Shown: positions 1-8,800 of the stretch, piece after piece | How positions within the stretch are numbered: the first letter of the stretch is position 1 | How the letters are laid out: every line of letters begins with the position of its first letter | Origin: Chitinasiproducens palmae | GTDB lineage: Bacteria > Pseudomonadota > Gammaproteobacteria > Burkholderiales > Burkholderiaceae | Assembly (NCBI RefSeq): GCF_900095735.1 | Contig: NZ_FNLO01000004.1 | Location: 62,001 to 126,000, forward strand | Direction of reading: 5' to 3' | DNA length: 64,000 nt | Notes under the pieces: model-generated | What the model saw: only the letters and a program-made list of their open reading frames with translations | Database searches by the model: none | What the model was told of the DNA's origin: nothing | Program-made: the position numbers and the translations under genes

Positions 1-132
1 GTAGCTCGAGGTGCCGTAGCTGACGATGCGCCGGCCATCGGCGCTGGCACGGACCTGACCGGGCTCGAAAGGCTCGATCATCCGCTGCGATTCCGCCATG
101 CGCCGGATCCATTTGTCGGATTTGATTGTCAT
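1..132 (-). CDS. dcd: dCTP deaminase, N-terminal part (cut by window edge)
   Basis: The minus-strand frame starting at ATG 132 reads [20 protein letters not shown] and continues through [12 protein letters not shown] to the window edge. This is the very conserved N-terminus of Dcd, the trimeric enzyme that deaminates dCTP to dUTP for dTMP synthesis. Only 44 residues are present, so the catalytic Glu and nucleotide-binding loops lie outside the window. It is the last gene of a same-strand series apbC, sodC-like, dcd, with a 225-bp gap to the sodC-like gene, so it may have its own promoter. The match is by recall of the family N-terminus. Confidence 0.9.
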   Translation of the reverse strand, partial: MTIKSDKWIRRMAESQRMIEPFEPGQVRASADGRRIVSYGTSSY

Positions 133-357
133 TGCTCGAAAAGGCTGTCGCGCCGCTGACGCTTGCGATGATGCGCTGGGGTTGCGCGGAACGCGCATTC
201 TACTCGAAGCACCGGGACGGCACGATTCGACCCTTGAGGCTGCGGGGACGCCTCGGCAGTGCGGCGCGCGGCGTCGATCGCGACCGCGACCTGCCGTGCG
301 CCGGCAGTCGGGCCTGGGCTGCGCCGACGCCATGCGCGGTCGGGCACGTCGAGGCGC

Positions 358-909
358 TCAGGTGCCGATCACGCCGCAGGCGATATGCTCGGCAGCACTG
401 GCCGTTGCACCTGCGGTCATGCCGGCGGCTTCGCGGTCGACGGTGACGGCGCGCCCGAGCACCGAACGCACGCCGTCCAGCGCGAGCCGACGAGTCACGA
501 CCACGCCGATCGCAACGCCGCTCGAATCGGCGCGGATGTTCGGCAAGTCGCCACTGGCGGTGTCGGGCTGCGCTGCGGTGGCGGCGCCCGCCGTGCCCTC
601 GCGGTCGAAGTGCGGTCCGGCGTCGCTCGCGCCGGGGCCCGAGCATAGACCCGTTTCGTGAATGTGCATGCCGTGCACGCTGTTTGGCGCCAGGCCGCGC
701 ACGTCATAGCTGATTTGCAAGCCGTCGGCGCCCTCGGCGAGCGCAATGCGTCCGTACACGCGGGCATCGGCCGTCGGCCAAAGCCGCGCTTCCGCCTCGT
801 GCGGATGGCTGCCGAACAACGCGCAACCTGACAGCAACAAACCAGCGCAGCCCGCCGCGCCGAATCCGCCGACGCCCGTCACCTGCCGCAATCGGGCTTG
901 CAGTCGCAT
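358..909 (-). CDS. SodC-like lipoprotein with lost metal ligands
   Basis: A 183-residue protein starting at ATG 909 behind a good ribosome binding site (AGGAGG). Residues 1-29 form a lipoprotein signal peptide ending in the lipobox LLSGC (Cys29). The rest follows the Cu,Zn superoxide dismutase fold sequence: MHIHE (His82, His84), the bridging-type His100 in GPHFD, a GDLPN segment (Asp121), and a Cys89/Cys178 pair fitting the conserved disulfide. The two extra zinc histidines of the loop at residues 101-120 are absent. The last copper histidine is Asp158 in the GRAVTVD strand. Normal dismutase activity is therefore doubtful; it may be a non-catalytic SodC-like envelope lipoprotein. It lies downstream of apbC on the same strand. 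Confidence 0.85.
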   Translation of the reverse strand: MRLQARLRQVTGVGGFGAAGCAGLLLSGCALFGSHPHEAEARLWPTADARVYGRIALAEGADGLQISYDVRGLAPNSVHGMHIHETGLCSGPGASDAGPHFDREGTAGAATAAQPDTASGDLPNIRADSSGVAIGVVVTRRLALDGVRSVLGRAVTVDREAAGMTAGATASAAEHIACGVIGT

Positions 910-1019
910 CGAACCTCCTGTGCTCGGGCCGCGGGCGCCGGCCACTTGCGGCGGCTGCGCTTCGGCAGTCCGCACGACCATCATAGCGGTTCCGCGCGGG
1001 CGCGGCGCCGCACGATGGA

Positions 1020-2114
1020 TCACGTGTTCTGCACGACGATGTTCGGAAACTTGCCGCTCATGTCCCGTTGCTTGGCCGCGATCGCAACGGCGACACGCCG
1101 CGCGATCTGACGGTAGATGTGCGCTGCCTTCGAATCGGGCGCGGCGACCACGGTCGGCACGCCGGAGTCCGCCTGCATGCGGATCTGGATGTCGAGCGGC
1201 AGGCTGCCCAGGAAGTCGATCTTGAAATCCTCCGACATCTTCTGCGCGCCGCCTTCGCCGAAGATGTGCTCGGCGTGACCGCAGTTCGAACAGATGTGCA
1301 CGCTCATGTTCTCGATCACGCCGAGAATCGGCACGCCGACCTTCTCGAACATGCGCACGCCCTTGCGCGCGTCGAGCAGCGCGATGTCCTGCGGCGTGGT
1401 CACGATCACCGCCCCCGTCACCGGCACGCGCTGCGCCAGCGTCAGTTGGATGTCGCCGGTGCCGGGCGGCATGTCGACGATCAGGTAGTCGAGGTCGCGC
1501 CAGTTGGTCTGGTTGATCAGTTGCTCCAGCGCCGAGGTGGCCATCGGCCCGCGCCAGACCATCGGGTTGTCCGGGTCGATCAGAAAACCGATCGAATTGG
1601 CCTGGATGCCGTGGCCAACCAGCGGATTCATCGACTTTTCGTCGGGCGATTCGGGACGGCCGCTGATGCCGAGCATCGTCGGCTGCGACGGTCCGTAGAT
1701 GTCGGCGTCCAGCAGGCCGACGCTGGCGCCCTCGGCGGCCAGCGCGAGCGCGAGGTTGGCGGCCGTCGTGCTCTTGCCGACGCCGCCCTTGCCGGACGCG
1801 ACCGCGACGATATTGCGCACGCCTGGCACCAGCTTGACGCCGCGCTGCACGCTGTGCGCGACGATCTCGAAATCGACGACGACGTCGGCCTGCGCACCCG
1901 CGGGCCATTCGGGCTCGGCAAGCAAGGCCGCGAGTACCGCCTGCCGGATGGGTTCGAGCTGACTGCGCGCCGGATAGCCGAGCACGATGCGCACGCTGAC
2001 GCGGGAAGCGGAGACATCGATCGATTTGACGCTGCGCGAGGCCACCAGATCGCGTCCGGTGTTCGGGTCGATCACGCTGGCAAGCACGCGCTGGACACTG
2101 TCCTTTGTGAACAT
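1020..2114 (-). CDS. apbC: Iron-sulfur cluster carrier ApbC/Mrp
   Basis: This 364-residue protein has the full Mrp/ApbC architecture. An N-terminal DUF59-type domain (about residues 1-95) precedes a P-loop ATPase with the deviant Walker A GKGGVGKST (108-116) and the switch segment DMPPGTGD. The cluster-binding CxxC motif is Cys275/Cys278 in CSNCGH. The family binds and transfers [4Fe-4S] clusters in the cytosol as a dimer. The start at 2114 is preceded by AAGGA; the frame stays open further upstream, but that stretch looks non-homologous. It is divergent from the OmpA-family gene with a 183-bp gap. Confidence 0.95.
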   Translation of the reverse strand: MFTKDSVQRVLASVIDPNTGRDLVASRSVKSIDVSASRVSVRIVLGYPARSQLEPIRQAVLAALLAEPEWPAGAQADVVVDFEIVAHSVQRGVKLVPGVRNIVAVASGKGGVGKSTTAANLALALAAEGASVGLLDADIYGPSQPTMLGISGRPESPDEKSMNPLVGHGIQANSIGFLIDPDNPMVWRGPMATSALEQLINQTNWRDLDYLIVDMPPGTGDIQLTLAQRVPVTGAVIVTTPQDIALLDARKGVRMFEKVGVPILGVIENMSVHICSNCGHAEHIFGEGGAQKMSEDFKIDFLGSLPLDIQIRMQADSGVPTVVAAPDSKAAHIYRQIARRVAVAIAAKQRDMSGKFPNIVVQNT

Positions 2115-2297
2115 GGCTGTTCCTTGGCACGACACCGGCGCATCGTCCGGTGCGTTGGAAAGAGAAGGTGCGCCCGATCGGCGCGGCAGCCGGCGTCGTC
2201 GCTTGGAATGCAAGTTGCTTGACCAGCGGCGCACGGCTTCCGCGCCATTTTAGGTGCTATCGCCGCCGTCTGCACTGCCGTTCACAAGGAGGAACCG

Positions 2298-2945
2298 ATG
2301 AAGAAATTGCTGTCCGCTCAACTTGCCACGGCCGCCGTGGCCGTCTCGCTACTTGCCGGCTGCGCCGACACCCAACAGCGCAATACCGCCATCGGCACTG
2401 GCGCCGGGGCTGCCGTGGGCGCGGGCATCGGAGCACTCGCCGGCAATCGTACGGGCGCCATCATCGGCGGCACCGTGGGTGCGGCAGCGGGCGGTATCGC
2501 TGGCTACAACTGGACCGCAATCAAGCAACGCCTGTCCGGCGCGACCGCCGGCACCGGTACCCAGGTGACCGAGCAGCAGGACGGTTCGCTGAAGGTCAAC
2601 ATTCCTAGCGCGATCTCGTTCGATACCAACAGCTACACGGTCAAGCCGAGCTTCGCGCCGGTCCTCGAACAAGTCGCGCAGACCTTGACCCAGCACCCGG
2701 AACTGGTGGCGCAAGTGGTCGGTCATACGGACAGCACCGGCAGCCCGGCCTATAACCAGACCTTGTCGGTGAACCGCGCGCAAAGCGTCGCCAACTATCT
2801 GATCCAGCACGGCATGCCCGCCAGCCGCATCACCGCCGAGGGCATGGGCCAGAATCAGCCGATCGCGGACAACACGACTGAGGCAGGTCGGGCCCAGAAT
2901 CGCCGCGTGGAGATCTACCTGCGGGCGACCCGCCAGCCCTCGTAA
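2298..2945 (+). CDS. OmpA-family glycine-zipper lipoprotein
   Basis: A 215-residue outer-membrane lipoprotein. The signal peptide ends in the lipobox LLAGC. A glycine-rich alternating segment (about residues 33-75, with GAGAAVGAGIGALAG) matches the glycine-zipper found in YiaD-type proteins. The C-terminal 110 residues are an OmpA peptidoglycan-binding domain with ISFDTNS, VVGHTDSTG, LSVNRAQSVANYL and NRRVEIYL. It should tether the outer membrane to peptidoglycan. AGGAGG lies just upstream of the start. It is monocistronic and followed by a rho-independent terminator near 3054. Confidence 0.92.
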   Translation: MKKLLSAQLATAAVAVSLLAGCADTQQRNTAIGTGAGAAVGAGIGALAGNRTGAIIGGTVGAAAGGIAGYNWTAIKQRLSGATAGTGTQVTEQQDGSLKVNIPSAISFDTNSYTVKPSFAPVLEQVAQTLTQHPELVAQVVGHTDSTGSPAYNQTLSVNRAQSVANYLIQHGMPASRITAEGMGQNQPIADNTTEAGRAQNRRVEIYLRATRQPS

Positions 2946-3053
2946 AAAAATTTAAAAAATTTTTCGAACTCGCGGCAAGAAAGGCTGTCAGTCTTAATGG
3001 GACGCCGCGGTGCCTGACCGCCGCGTCACCATTCTCCTCTTGTCGTTGTTGCT

Positions 3054-3079
3054 CCGGGGCGCTGCCCCGGTTTTTTTTT
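3054..3079 (+). terminator. Rho-independent terminator
   Basis: A CCGGGGC/GCCCCGG stem with a GCT loop is followed directly by nine T. It lies about 110 bases after the OmpA-family lipoprotein gene and would end its transcript. Confidence 0.85.
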
Positions 3080-3310
3080 GCCCATTCGAGCGGTGGCAGA
3101 AAGCGGTGTATCCCTTAGCGCGGCGCCGACGGGATGCGGGCGGACGAGAGATGCGGGCCGCCGCCACGCGCGAGCCATCGTACCGCAGCGCCATGCGTCC
3201 GGCCCGCTCGCGATCGGACAGCACTCAGTGCCGTGATGACCCATACCAGCGGCGGCTCGTCGTCAGCCAGCCTCCGCCACGCCAAAGATAGAAGTCAATT
3301 AGACGCAAAA

Positions 3311-3329
3311 TCACCGTCATTGACGGTGA
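3311..3329. promoter_or_regulatory. Perfect palindrome upstream of metG
   Basis: TCACCGTCA and its exact reverse complement TGACGGTGA flank a single T. A perfect 9+1+9 palindrome fits a binding site for a dimeric regulator; it sits about 200 bases before the metG start. The binding protein is unknown. Confidence 0.45.
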
Positions 3330-3527
3330 AATATCGTAAAATGACCATCTGATGTCTTGTGATGGGCATCGATCCTAGCGCTGGCGGAGCGAGGTTGAAG
3401 GGATTTGACGGAAAGGTGTCGCGGCTGACCAGTCGAAATTCGGCGGGGCCAGGGGCCAAGCGGCGGGGGTGCACCCAACTGCTAGAATGCGGCTCCAGCA
3501 CCAATGCAGCCGCCGTCGTCCGCCGCC

Positions 3528-5669
3528 ATGTCCGAAAAAGCCGAACAAACCGCCCCTCGCCGGATCCTCGTTACCTCCGCCCTGCCTTACGCCAACGGCC
3601 AGATCCACATCGGCCACCTGGTTGAATACGTGCAGACCGACGTCTGGGCGCGGACCATGCGCATGCACGGTCACGAGGTGTATTACGTCGGGGCTGACGA
3701 TACTCACGGCACCCCGGTCATGCTGCGCGCCGAAAAGGAAGGGCTCACGCCGCGCCAGTTGATCGAGCGCGTCTGGGTCGAGCACAAGCGGGATTTCGAT
3801 GCGTTTGGTATTTCGTTCGACAATTACTATTCGACCGATTCCGACGAGAACCGCCGCCTGTCAGAGAAGGTCTATCTCGCCTTGCGTGATGCAGGCCTGA
3901 TCGAGGCGCGCGAGATCGAGCAGGCCTATGATCCGGTCAAGGAAATGTTCCTGCCCGACCGCTTCATCAAGGGCCAGTGCCCAAAGTGCGGCGCCAAGGA
4001 CCAATACGGCGATTCGTGCGAAGTGTGCGGCGCGACCTACGCGCCGACCGATCTGGTCGAACCCTACTCGGTCGTATCAGGCGCAACGCCAGTGCGGCGC
4101 CGCTCGACGCACTATTTCTTCAAGCTGTCCGACCCGCGCTGCGAACAATTCCTGCGCGGCTGGGTGGCGAAACTCGCCCAGCCGGAAGCCACGAACAAGA
4201 TGCGCGAGTGGCTGGGCAGCGATGACGAAGCCGGCACGCTGGGCGACTGGGACATTTCGCGTGACGCGCCGTATTTCGGCTTCGAAATTCCCGACGCGCC
4301 GGGCAAATTCTTCTATGTCTGGCTGGATGCGCCGGTCGGCTACTACGCGAGCTTCCTGAACCTCTGCGAGAAGCGGGGCCTGGACTTCGACGAATGGGTA
4401 AGGCCTGACAGTGGCACCGAGCAGTACCACTTCATCGGCAAGGACATTCTCTATTTCCATACCTTGTTCTGGCCGGCCATGCTGGCGTTCTCCGGTCACC
4501 GCACGCCGACCAACGTATTCGCCCACGGCTTCCTGACGGTCGACGGCCAGAAGATGTCGAAGTCGCGCGGCACCTTCATCACCGCGCAAAGCTACATCGA
4601 TGCGGGTCTGGACCCGGAATGGCTGCGCTATTACCTGGCCGCCAAGCTCAACGCGTCGATGGAGGACCTGGACCTCAACCTGGACGACTTCGTCAGCCGC
4701 GTCAACAGCGACATCGTCGGCAAATACGTCAATATCGCGAGCCGAACGGCCGGCTTCCTGCAGAAACGCTTCGAGGGACGCGTCGATGACGCCGCGATGG
4801 CCGCGCCGCTGCTGGAAGGTTTGCGTGCCGCCTTGCCTTCGATCGCGACGCGCTACGAACAGCGCGAATACAGCCGTGCGTTGCGCGAGACGATGGAACT
4901 GGCCGACCGGGTCAATGCCTTCGTCGATGCCGAAAAGCCGTGGGAATTGGCGCGGCTGCCGGACGCCGCGGCCCGATTGCACGCGGTATGCAGCGTTAGT
5001 CTAGAGGCATTCCGGCTGCTGACGATTGCGCTCAAGCCAGTGATGCCCGCGCTCGCGGCCAAGGTCGAGACCCTGTTTGCCGTCGGCCCGCTCGGCTGGG
5101 AGGACGTCGCCACGCCTTTGTCGTCGGCACACCCGACCCAGCCCTATCAGCATCTGACACGCCGGATCGAGGCGCGCCAGATCGATGCGTTGCTGGCCGC
5201 GAATCGCGACTCGCTCGCCGCACAGAACACCACGCCGTCCGGCGCCGCGGCATCCGGCAACGCGGCGGCGGCGGCCGGCGCGGCGTCGAACGACGACAGC
5301 GGTCCGCTGGCCATCGAGCCGCTCGCAGAGACGTGCACGATCGACGACTTCGCGAAGATCGACCTGCGCGTGGCGAAAATCGTCGCTTGCGAACGCGTCG
5401 AAGGCTCGAAGAAGCTGTTGCGCCTGACGCTCGACGCGGGCGAGGGCCGGACCCGCAATGTGTTCTCGGGCATCAGCTCGGCCTACACGCCGGAGCAATT
5501 GGTGGGCAAGATGACGGTGATGATCGCCAACCTCGCGCCGCGTACGATGAAGTTCGGCGTCAGCGAAGGCATGGTGCTGGCCGCCTCGGCCGCCGACGAG
5601 AAAGCGTCGCCCGGCTTGTATGTGCTGGAAGCCGACGCGGGCGCGCAGCCAGGAATGCGGATCCGCTGA
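3528..5669 (+). CDS. metG: Methionine-tRNA ligase
   Basis: This cytosolic enzyme charges tRNA(Met) with methionine. The product is 713 residues from ATG 3528. The class I signatures HIGH (27-30) and KMSKS (in [11 protein letters not shown]) are intact. The four-cysteine zinc knuckle is CPKCGAK followed by CEVCGATY. The last ~105 residues are the dimerising OB-fold tRNA-binding domain ([20 protein letters not shown]). An Ala-rich linker near 5230-5300 separates catalytic core and OB domain. Neither ATG 3528 nor the in-frame ATG 3504 has a clear Shine-Dalgarno; 3528 is chosen because homology starts shortly after it. Tandem terminators follow the stop. Confidence 0.96.
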   Translation: MSEKAEQTAPRRILVTSALPYANGQIHIGHLVEYVQTDVWARTMRMHGHEVYYVGADDTHGTPVMLRAEKEGLTPRQLIERVWVEHKRDFDAFGISFDNYYSTDSDENRRLSEKVYLALRDAGLIEAREIEQAYDPVKEMFLPDRFIKGQCPKCGAKDQYGDSCEVCGATYAPTDLVEPYSVVSGATPVRRRSTHYFFKLSDPRCEQFLRGWVAKLAQPEATNKMREWLGSDDEAGTLGDWDISRDAPYFGFEIPDAPGKFFYVWLDAPVGYYASFLNLCEKRGLDFDEWVRPDSGTEQYHFIGKDILYFHTLFWPAMLAFSGHRTPTNVFAHGFLTVDGQKMSKSRGTFITAQSYIDAGLDPEWLRYYLAAKLNASMEDLDLNLDDFVSRVNSDIVGKYVNIASRTAGFLQKRFEGRVDDAAMAAPLLEGLRAALPSIATRYEQREYSRALRETMELADRVNAFVDAEKPWELARLPDAAARLHAVCSVSLEAFRLLTIALKPVMPALAAKVETLFAVGPLGWEDVATPLSSAHPTQPYQHLTRRIEARQIDALLAANRDSLAAQNTTPSGAAASGNAAAAAGAASNDDSGPLAIEPLAETCTIDDFAKIDLRVAKIVACERVEGSKKLLRLTLDAGEGRTRNVFSGISSAYTPEQLVGKMTVMIANLAPRTMKFGVSEGMVLAASAADEKASPGLYVLEADAGAQPGMRIR

Positions 5670-5690
5670 ACGCCGAATCGCCGTGATGAC

Positions 5691-5719
5691 AAAAGCGCCG
5701 GGAACGGCGCTTTTTTTTT
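5691..5719 (+). terminator. Rho-independent terminator of metG
   Basis: The stem AAAAGCGCCG/CGGCGCTTTT with loop GGAA runs into a nine-T tract. It begins about 20 bases after the metG stop. Confidence 0.9.
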
Positions 5720-5724
5720 GGCCG

Positions 5725-5745
5725 GCGCCGGGCACGGCGCTTTTT
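5725..5745 (+). terminator. Second tandem terminator after metG
   Basis: A near copy of the preceding hairpin core: GCGCCG-GGCA-CGGCGC followed by TTTTT. It forms a double terminator between the converging metG and tamB genes. Confidence 0.75.
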
Positions 5746-5802
5746 CCTGGCCCGCCCGCACCGTACGGCGTCCAGCTCGGTGCGAGCCGGACGCCGGCGC
5801 CG

Positions 5803-8800
5803 CTAGTCGAAGCGGCGCGTGTAGTACAGCGCGACACCGTTGATCGCGCCGGTCTGCGCCGCGACCGACCACCGCCGCGACAGCAGCCAGGTCACCTTGA
5901 ACAGCGTCGCCGCGGTGGTCAGGCCCTGTTCGTAACCGAGCACGAAATGCTCGTTCAGCGCCTTCGCGATCGACACCACCTGCGGGTCGGTCAGGCCCGA
6001 CTCGCTCGGGCCGAGCGAGAACTCGTCCAGGCCGACACTGCGCGCGATGCGCTTGCCGCCGACGCTGCCCAACAGGGCAAGCGCGGCCGACGCGGTGTTG
6101 TCCTGCCCGAGGGTGGTGCTTTCCGTACCGTGGCCGAACAGCAGCCATGAGAGCTTTTCGTTGTCCGGCACGTTCGGCTCCGACACCAGCACCGCTTCAG
6201 GGCTGCGCACCGTGCCGCGCACCCGCACGCCGGCCTCGACCTCCTGGTTGCGTCGCATCGCCAGGATGTTGATCGACGGGTTGTCGATCGGTCCGTTGAA
6301 CACGAAATAACCGTTTTCGATCGCAAGCTTGCGGCCGAAGGCTTCGTAGGTCGAGCCTTCGACCACGCGCACTTCACCATTGGCGGCCAACGGAACCGCC
6401 GGCGCGCTTTTCACCGTCAACGCCCCGGCCAGCAGCAGATCGGCGCCCGCGCCACGGAAACGGAAGTCGCGTCCGAGGTCGACCACGATATTCGACCGTG
6501 GCGCAAACCGGCCGACCGGACGCTCCGCCGCGGGCTTGCTGGACGCGAGCGGTGGCGGCGGCCGACGGCTGTCGGAGCGGATCACGACCACGTCGTCGCC
6601 CAGCCGCGGCGCCGAACTCTTCGGCAGGTCGAACAGTGCGTGATCGACGACGAAGCGCCCGTCGATGTCGATGCCCTGCCCGTCGCGCGCGTTGGCGATC
6701 GTCGCCTGTCCCGACAGCGACAACTGCCGGTCTGGCGCGCCGAACAGTTCGAGCTTGTCCGACACGATCTTCGCGGTCAGGTCCGGGTTCTCGCCATCGA
6801 GCTGGATCCGGCCGGTCGCGCGGATTACGCCGTCACCGCCGTGGAATTCGACGCGACGCAATTCGACGAGATTTTCGGTGATGCCGATGTCGACCACGCC
6901 ATGCTTGAGTTGCACGCCGGAATCGACCAGCGTCGCAGCCAGATTGGTGCCGCTCAGTTGGCCGCTGACGCGCGGCTTGCGTACCTGTCCGGCGACTGTC
7001 AGGCGCAGGCGCAGCGCGCCGTCGAGCAGATAGGTCGGTCCGAGCAGGCCGCCGGTGGTGCGCAACGACGGCAGATCGGCATTGATCGTACCGGCCAGCG
7101 GTGCCTCCGGCGCAACCCCCAGCACCCCGTCCGCGCTGCTCAATTGCGTGCGCAGCCGCGCCTCGACAGTGCCGAGGCGCGCGGCGCGCGCATCCAGTCG
7201 CAGATTCGCCGCGCTGCCGCCTGGAAAGTCCAGCCGCGCCAGCAACTGCTCCAGGCCGAGCGCGCCGCTGCTCGCCCCGGTGCTGACGCGGACGTCGCCG
7301 CGCTGCCGGCGAATTTCGACGAAGCCACTGGCCGATGGCGCGAGCGTGAAGTTCCAGTCGCCGTCGAGCACCAGGCTGGTATCGACAGCCGGCCGCTCGC
7401 CGGTCAGCGTGCGCTGCACTTCGAGCATGCGGTTCACGTCGACATCGCGCACACGCCCGGCCGACACGATGCGGCCCGGTGCATACGAAAGATTGTCCAG
7501 CGTCAGCGTGGCCCCCTCGGCGGTCAGGCGCGTCGCACCGACCGTTACCTGCTGGCCGCGCACCGAGATCTGCATCGGCGCGTTCAGCGCAACATCGACG
7601 GTGCCCTGGTTGCTCAGCGTTGTGACCGTGCCGCGCCAACCGGTCCCGCCGGGCCCTTCGAGCAGGCCGCCGCGGCCGGCCAGCCGCGCATTGATCGGGT
7701 GGCCGGTGTACGTCCCCACCGCGTTGGCTTCCAGCGCGTGGTTGGCTCGCGTGCCCGTCACACGCGCATCGAGCGTGGTCAGGACCACGTTCGGCACACG
7801 CACGCCACGCGCCTCGACAGTCGCGTTCAGCGCGCCGTTCGGGCCGTTGCGCAACTCCGCGCGGCCGCTCGCGTGGTCGACCCGGTCTCCGCCGAACACC
7901 AGCGCGTCGGCCGCGTAGGTCGCGCTCACGTTGGGTTTTTCGAACGTGCCGGTGACGTCGCCGTTGGCCGTCAGCGCGCCGGCCAGGCCGAAGCCCAGGC
8001 GTTCGAGCTGACGCGCGTCGACCGCGAAGTGCAGGCGGTCGCTAGGCGCGCCGAAACTGCCGCGCAGCACGACGTCGTTGCCGGCGACCGACAGCCGCGC
8101 GTCGCTCGGCAACAGCCGCCGGCCGGCGACGTTCAGCGTGCCGGCGCCGGTCATCGGCAGACCGTCGTACACGCTGTCGCGCAACGCGAACGTTACCTTG
8201 CTGGTCAGCGTGGGCGCGAAGGCCCCCGCGGCGTCGATCGTACCGGTCACCCGTGCGTCGATCTCGCCGGCCGCGATGCGTTGCCCGCCTGTCGCTGGCG
8301 CGGTCGCGGCGGCACCCTTCGCGTTCCCCTTACCCCTGCCCTTGCCTGCAGGCGGCGCGCGGCGCCCCGCGTCCGAGGTGAAGGCGAGCGGATTGAAATC
8401 CTTCAGTGTCGTCTTCAGCGCGTAGCTCGACTGCGCATCGCGGCGCAGCAGGCCCGCGACCTCCACATAGCCTGCGCCGGCCGACAGCCGGAAACGATCG
8501 ATCGCGGTCGCGTCGGCGCGCAGCGCCACGTCGGCCTGCAGCCCGAGCCGCGCGCCCGGGTCGTCCAGCCTGGCGCGCACGGTTTGCCCGGCGTCGCCCA
8601 GACGCACTGCGATCGGCCCACCCAGCCGGCTGCGCCGCAGCATCGGATGCAGCGCATGCAGGTCGAGCGCCTGCACGGTCAGATCGATCCCGCCCTTGCC
8701 GCCGTTGATGCGTCCTTCGCCAGTCACGGTGGCACCGCCGAGCAACCGTATCACCAGCGCATCGAGCCGCTGTTCGCGCGCGTCGAGCCGCAACTGGGCA

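Larger units (their letters stand above)
2946..3527. other. Intergenic region between the OmpA-family gene and metG
   Basis: About 580 bases with no convincing gene. The region holds an A/T-run near 2944-2964, a rho-independent terminator at 3054-3079 and a perfect 19-bp palindrome at 3311-3329. Short open frames on both strands show no family resemblance. No convincing sigma-70 promoter for metG was identified. Confidence 0.6.

Noticed and set aside
1068-2222. Long plus-strand frame opposite apbC
   Set aside because: Composition is typical of an antisense shadow, and apbC is a certain gene on the other strand.
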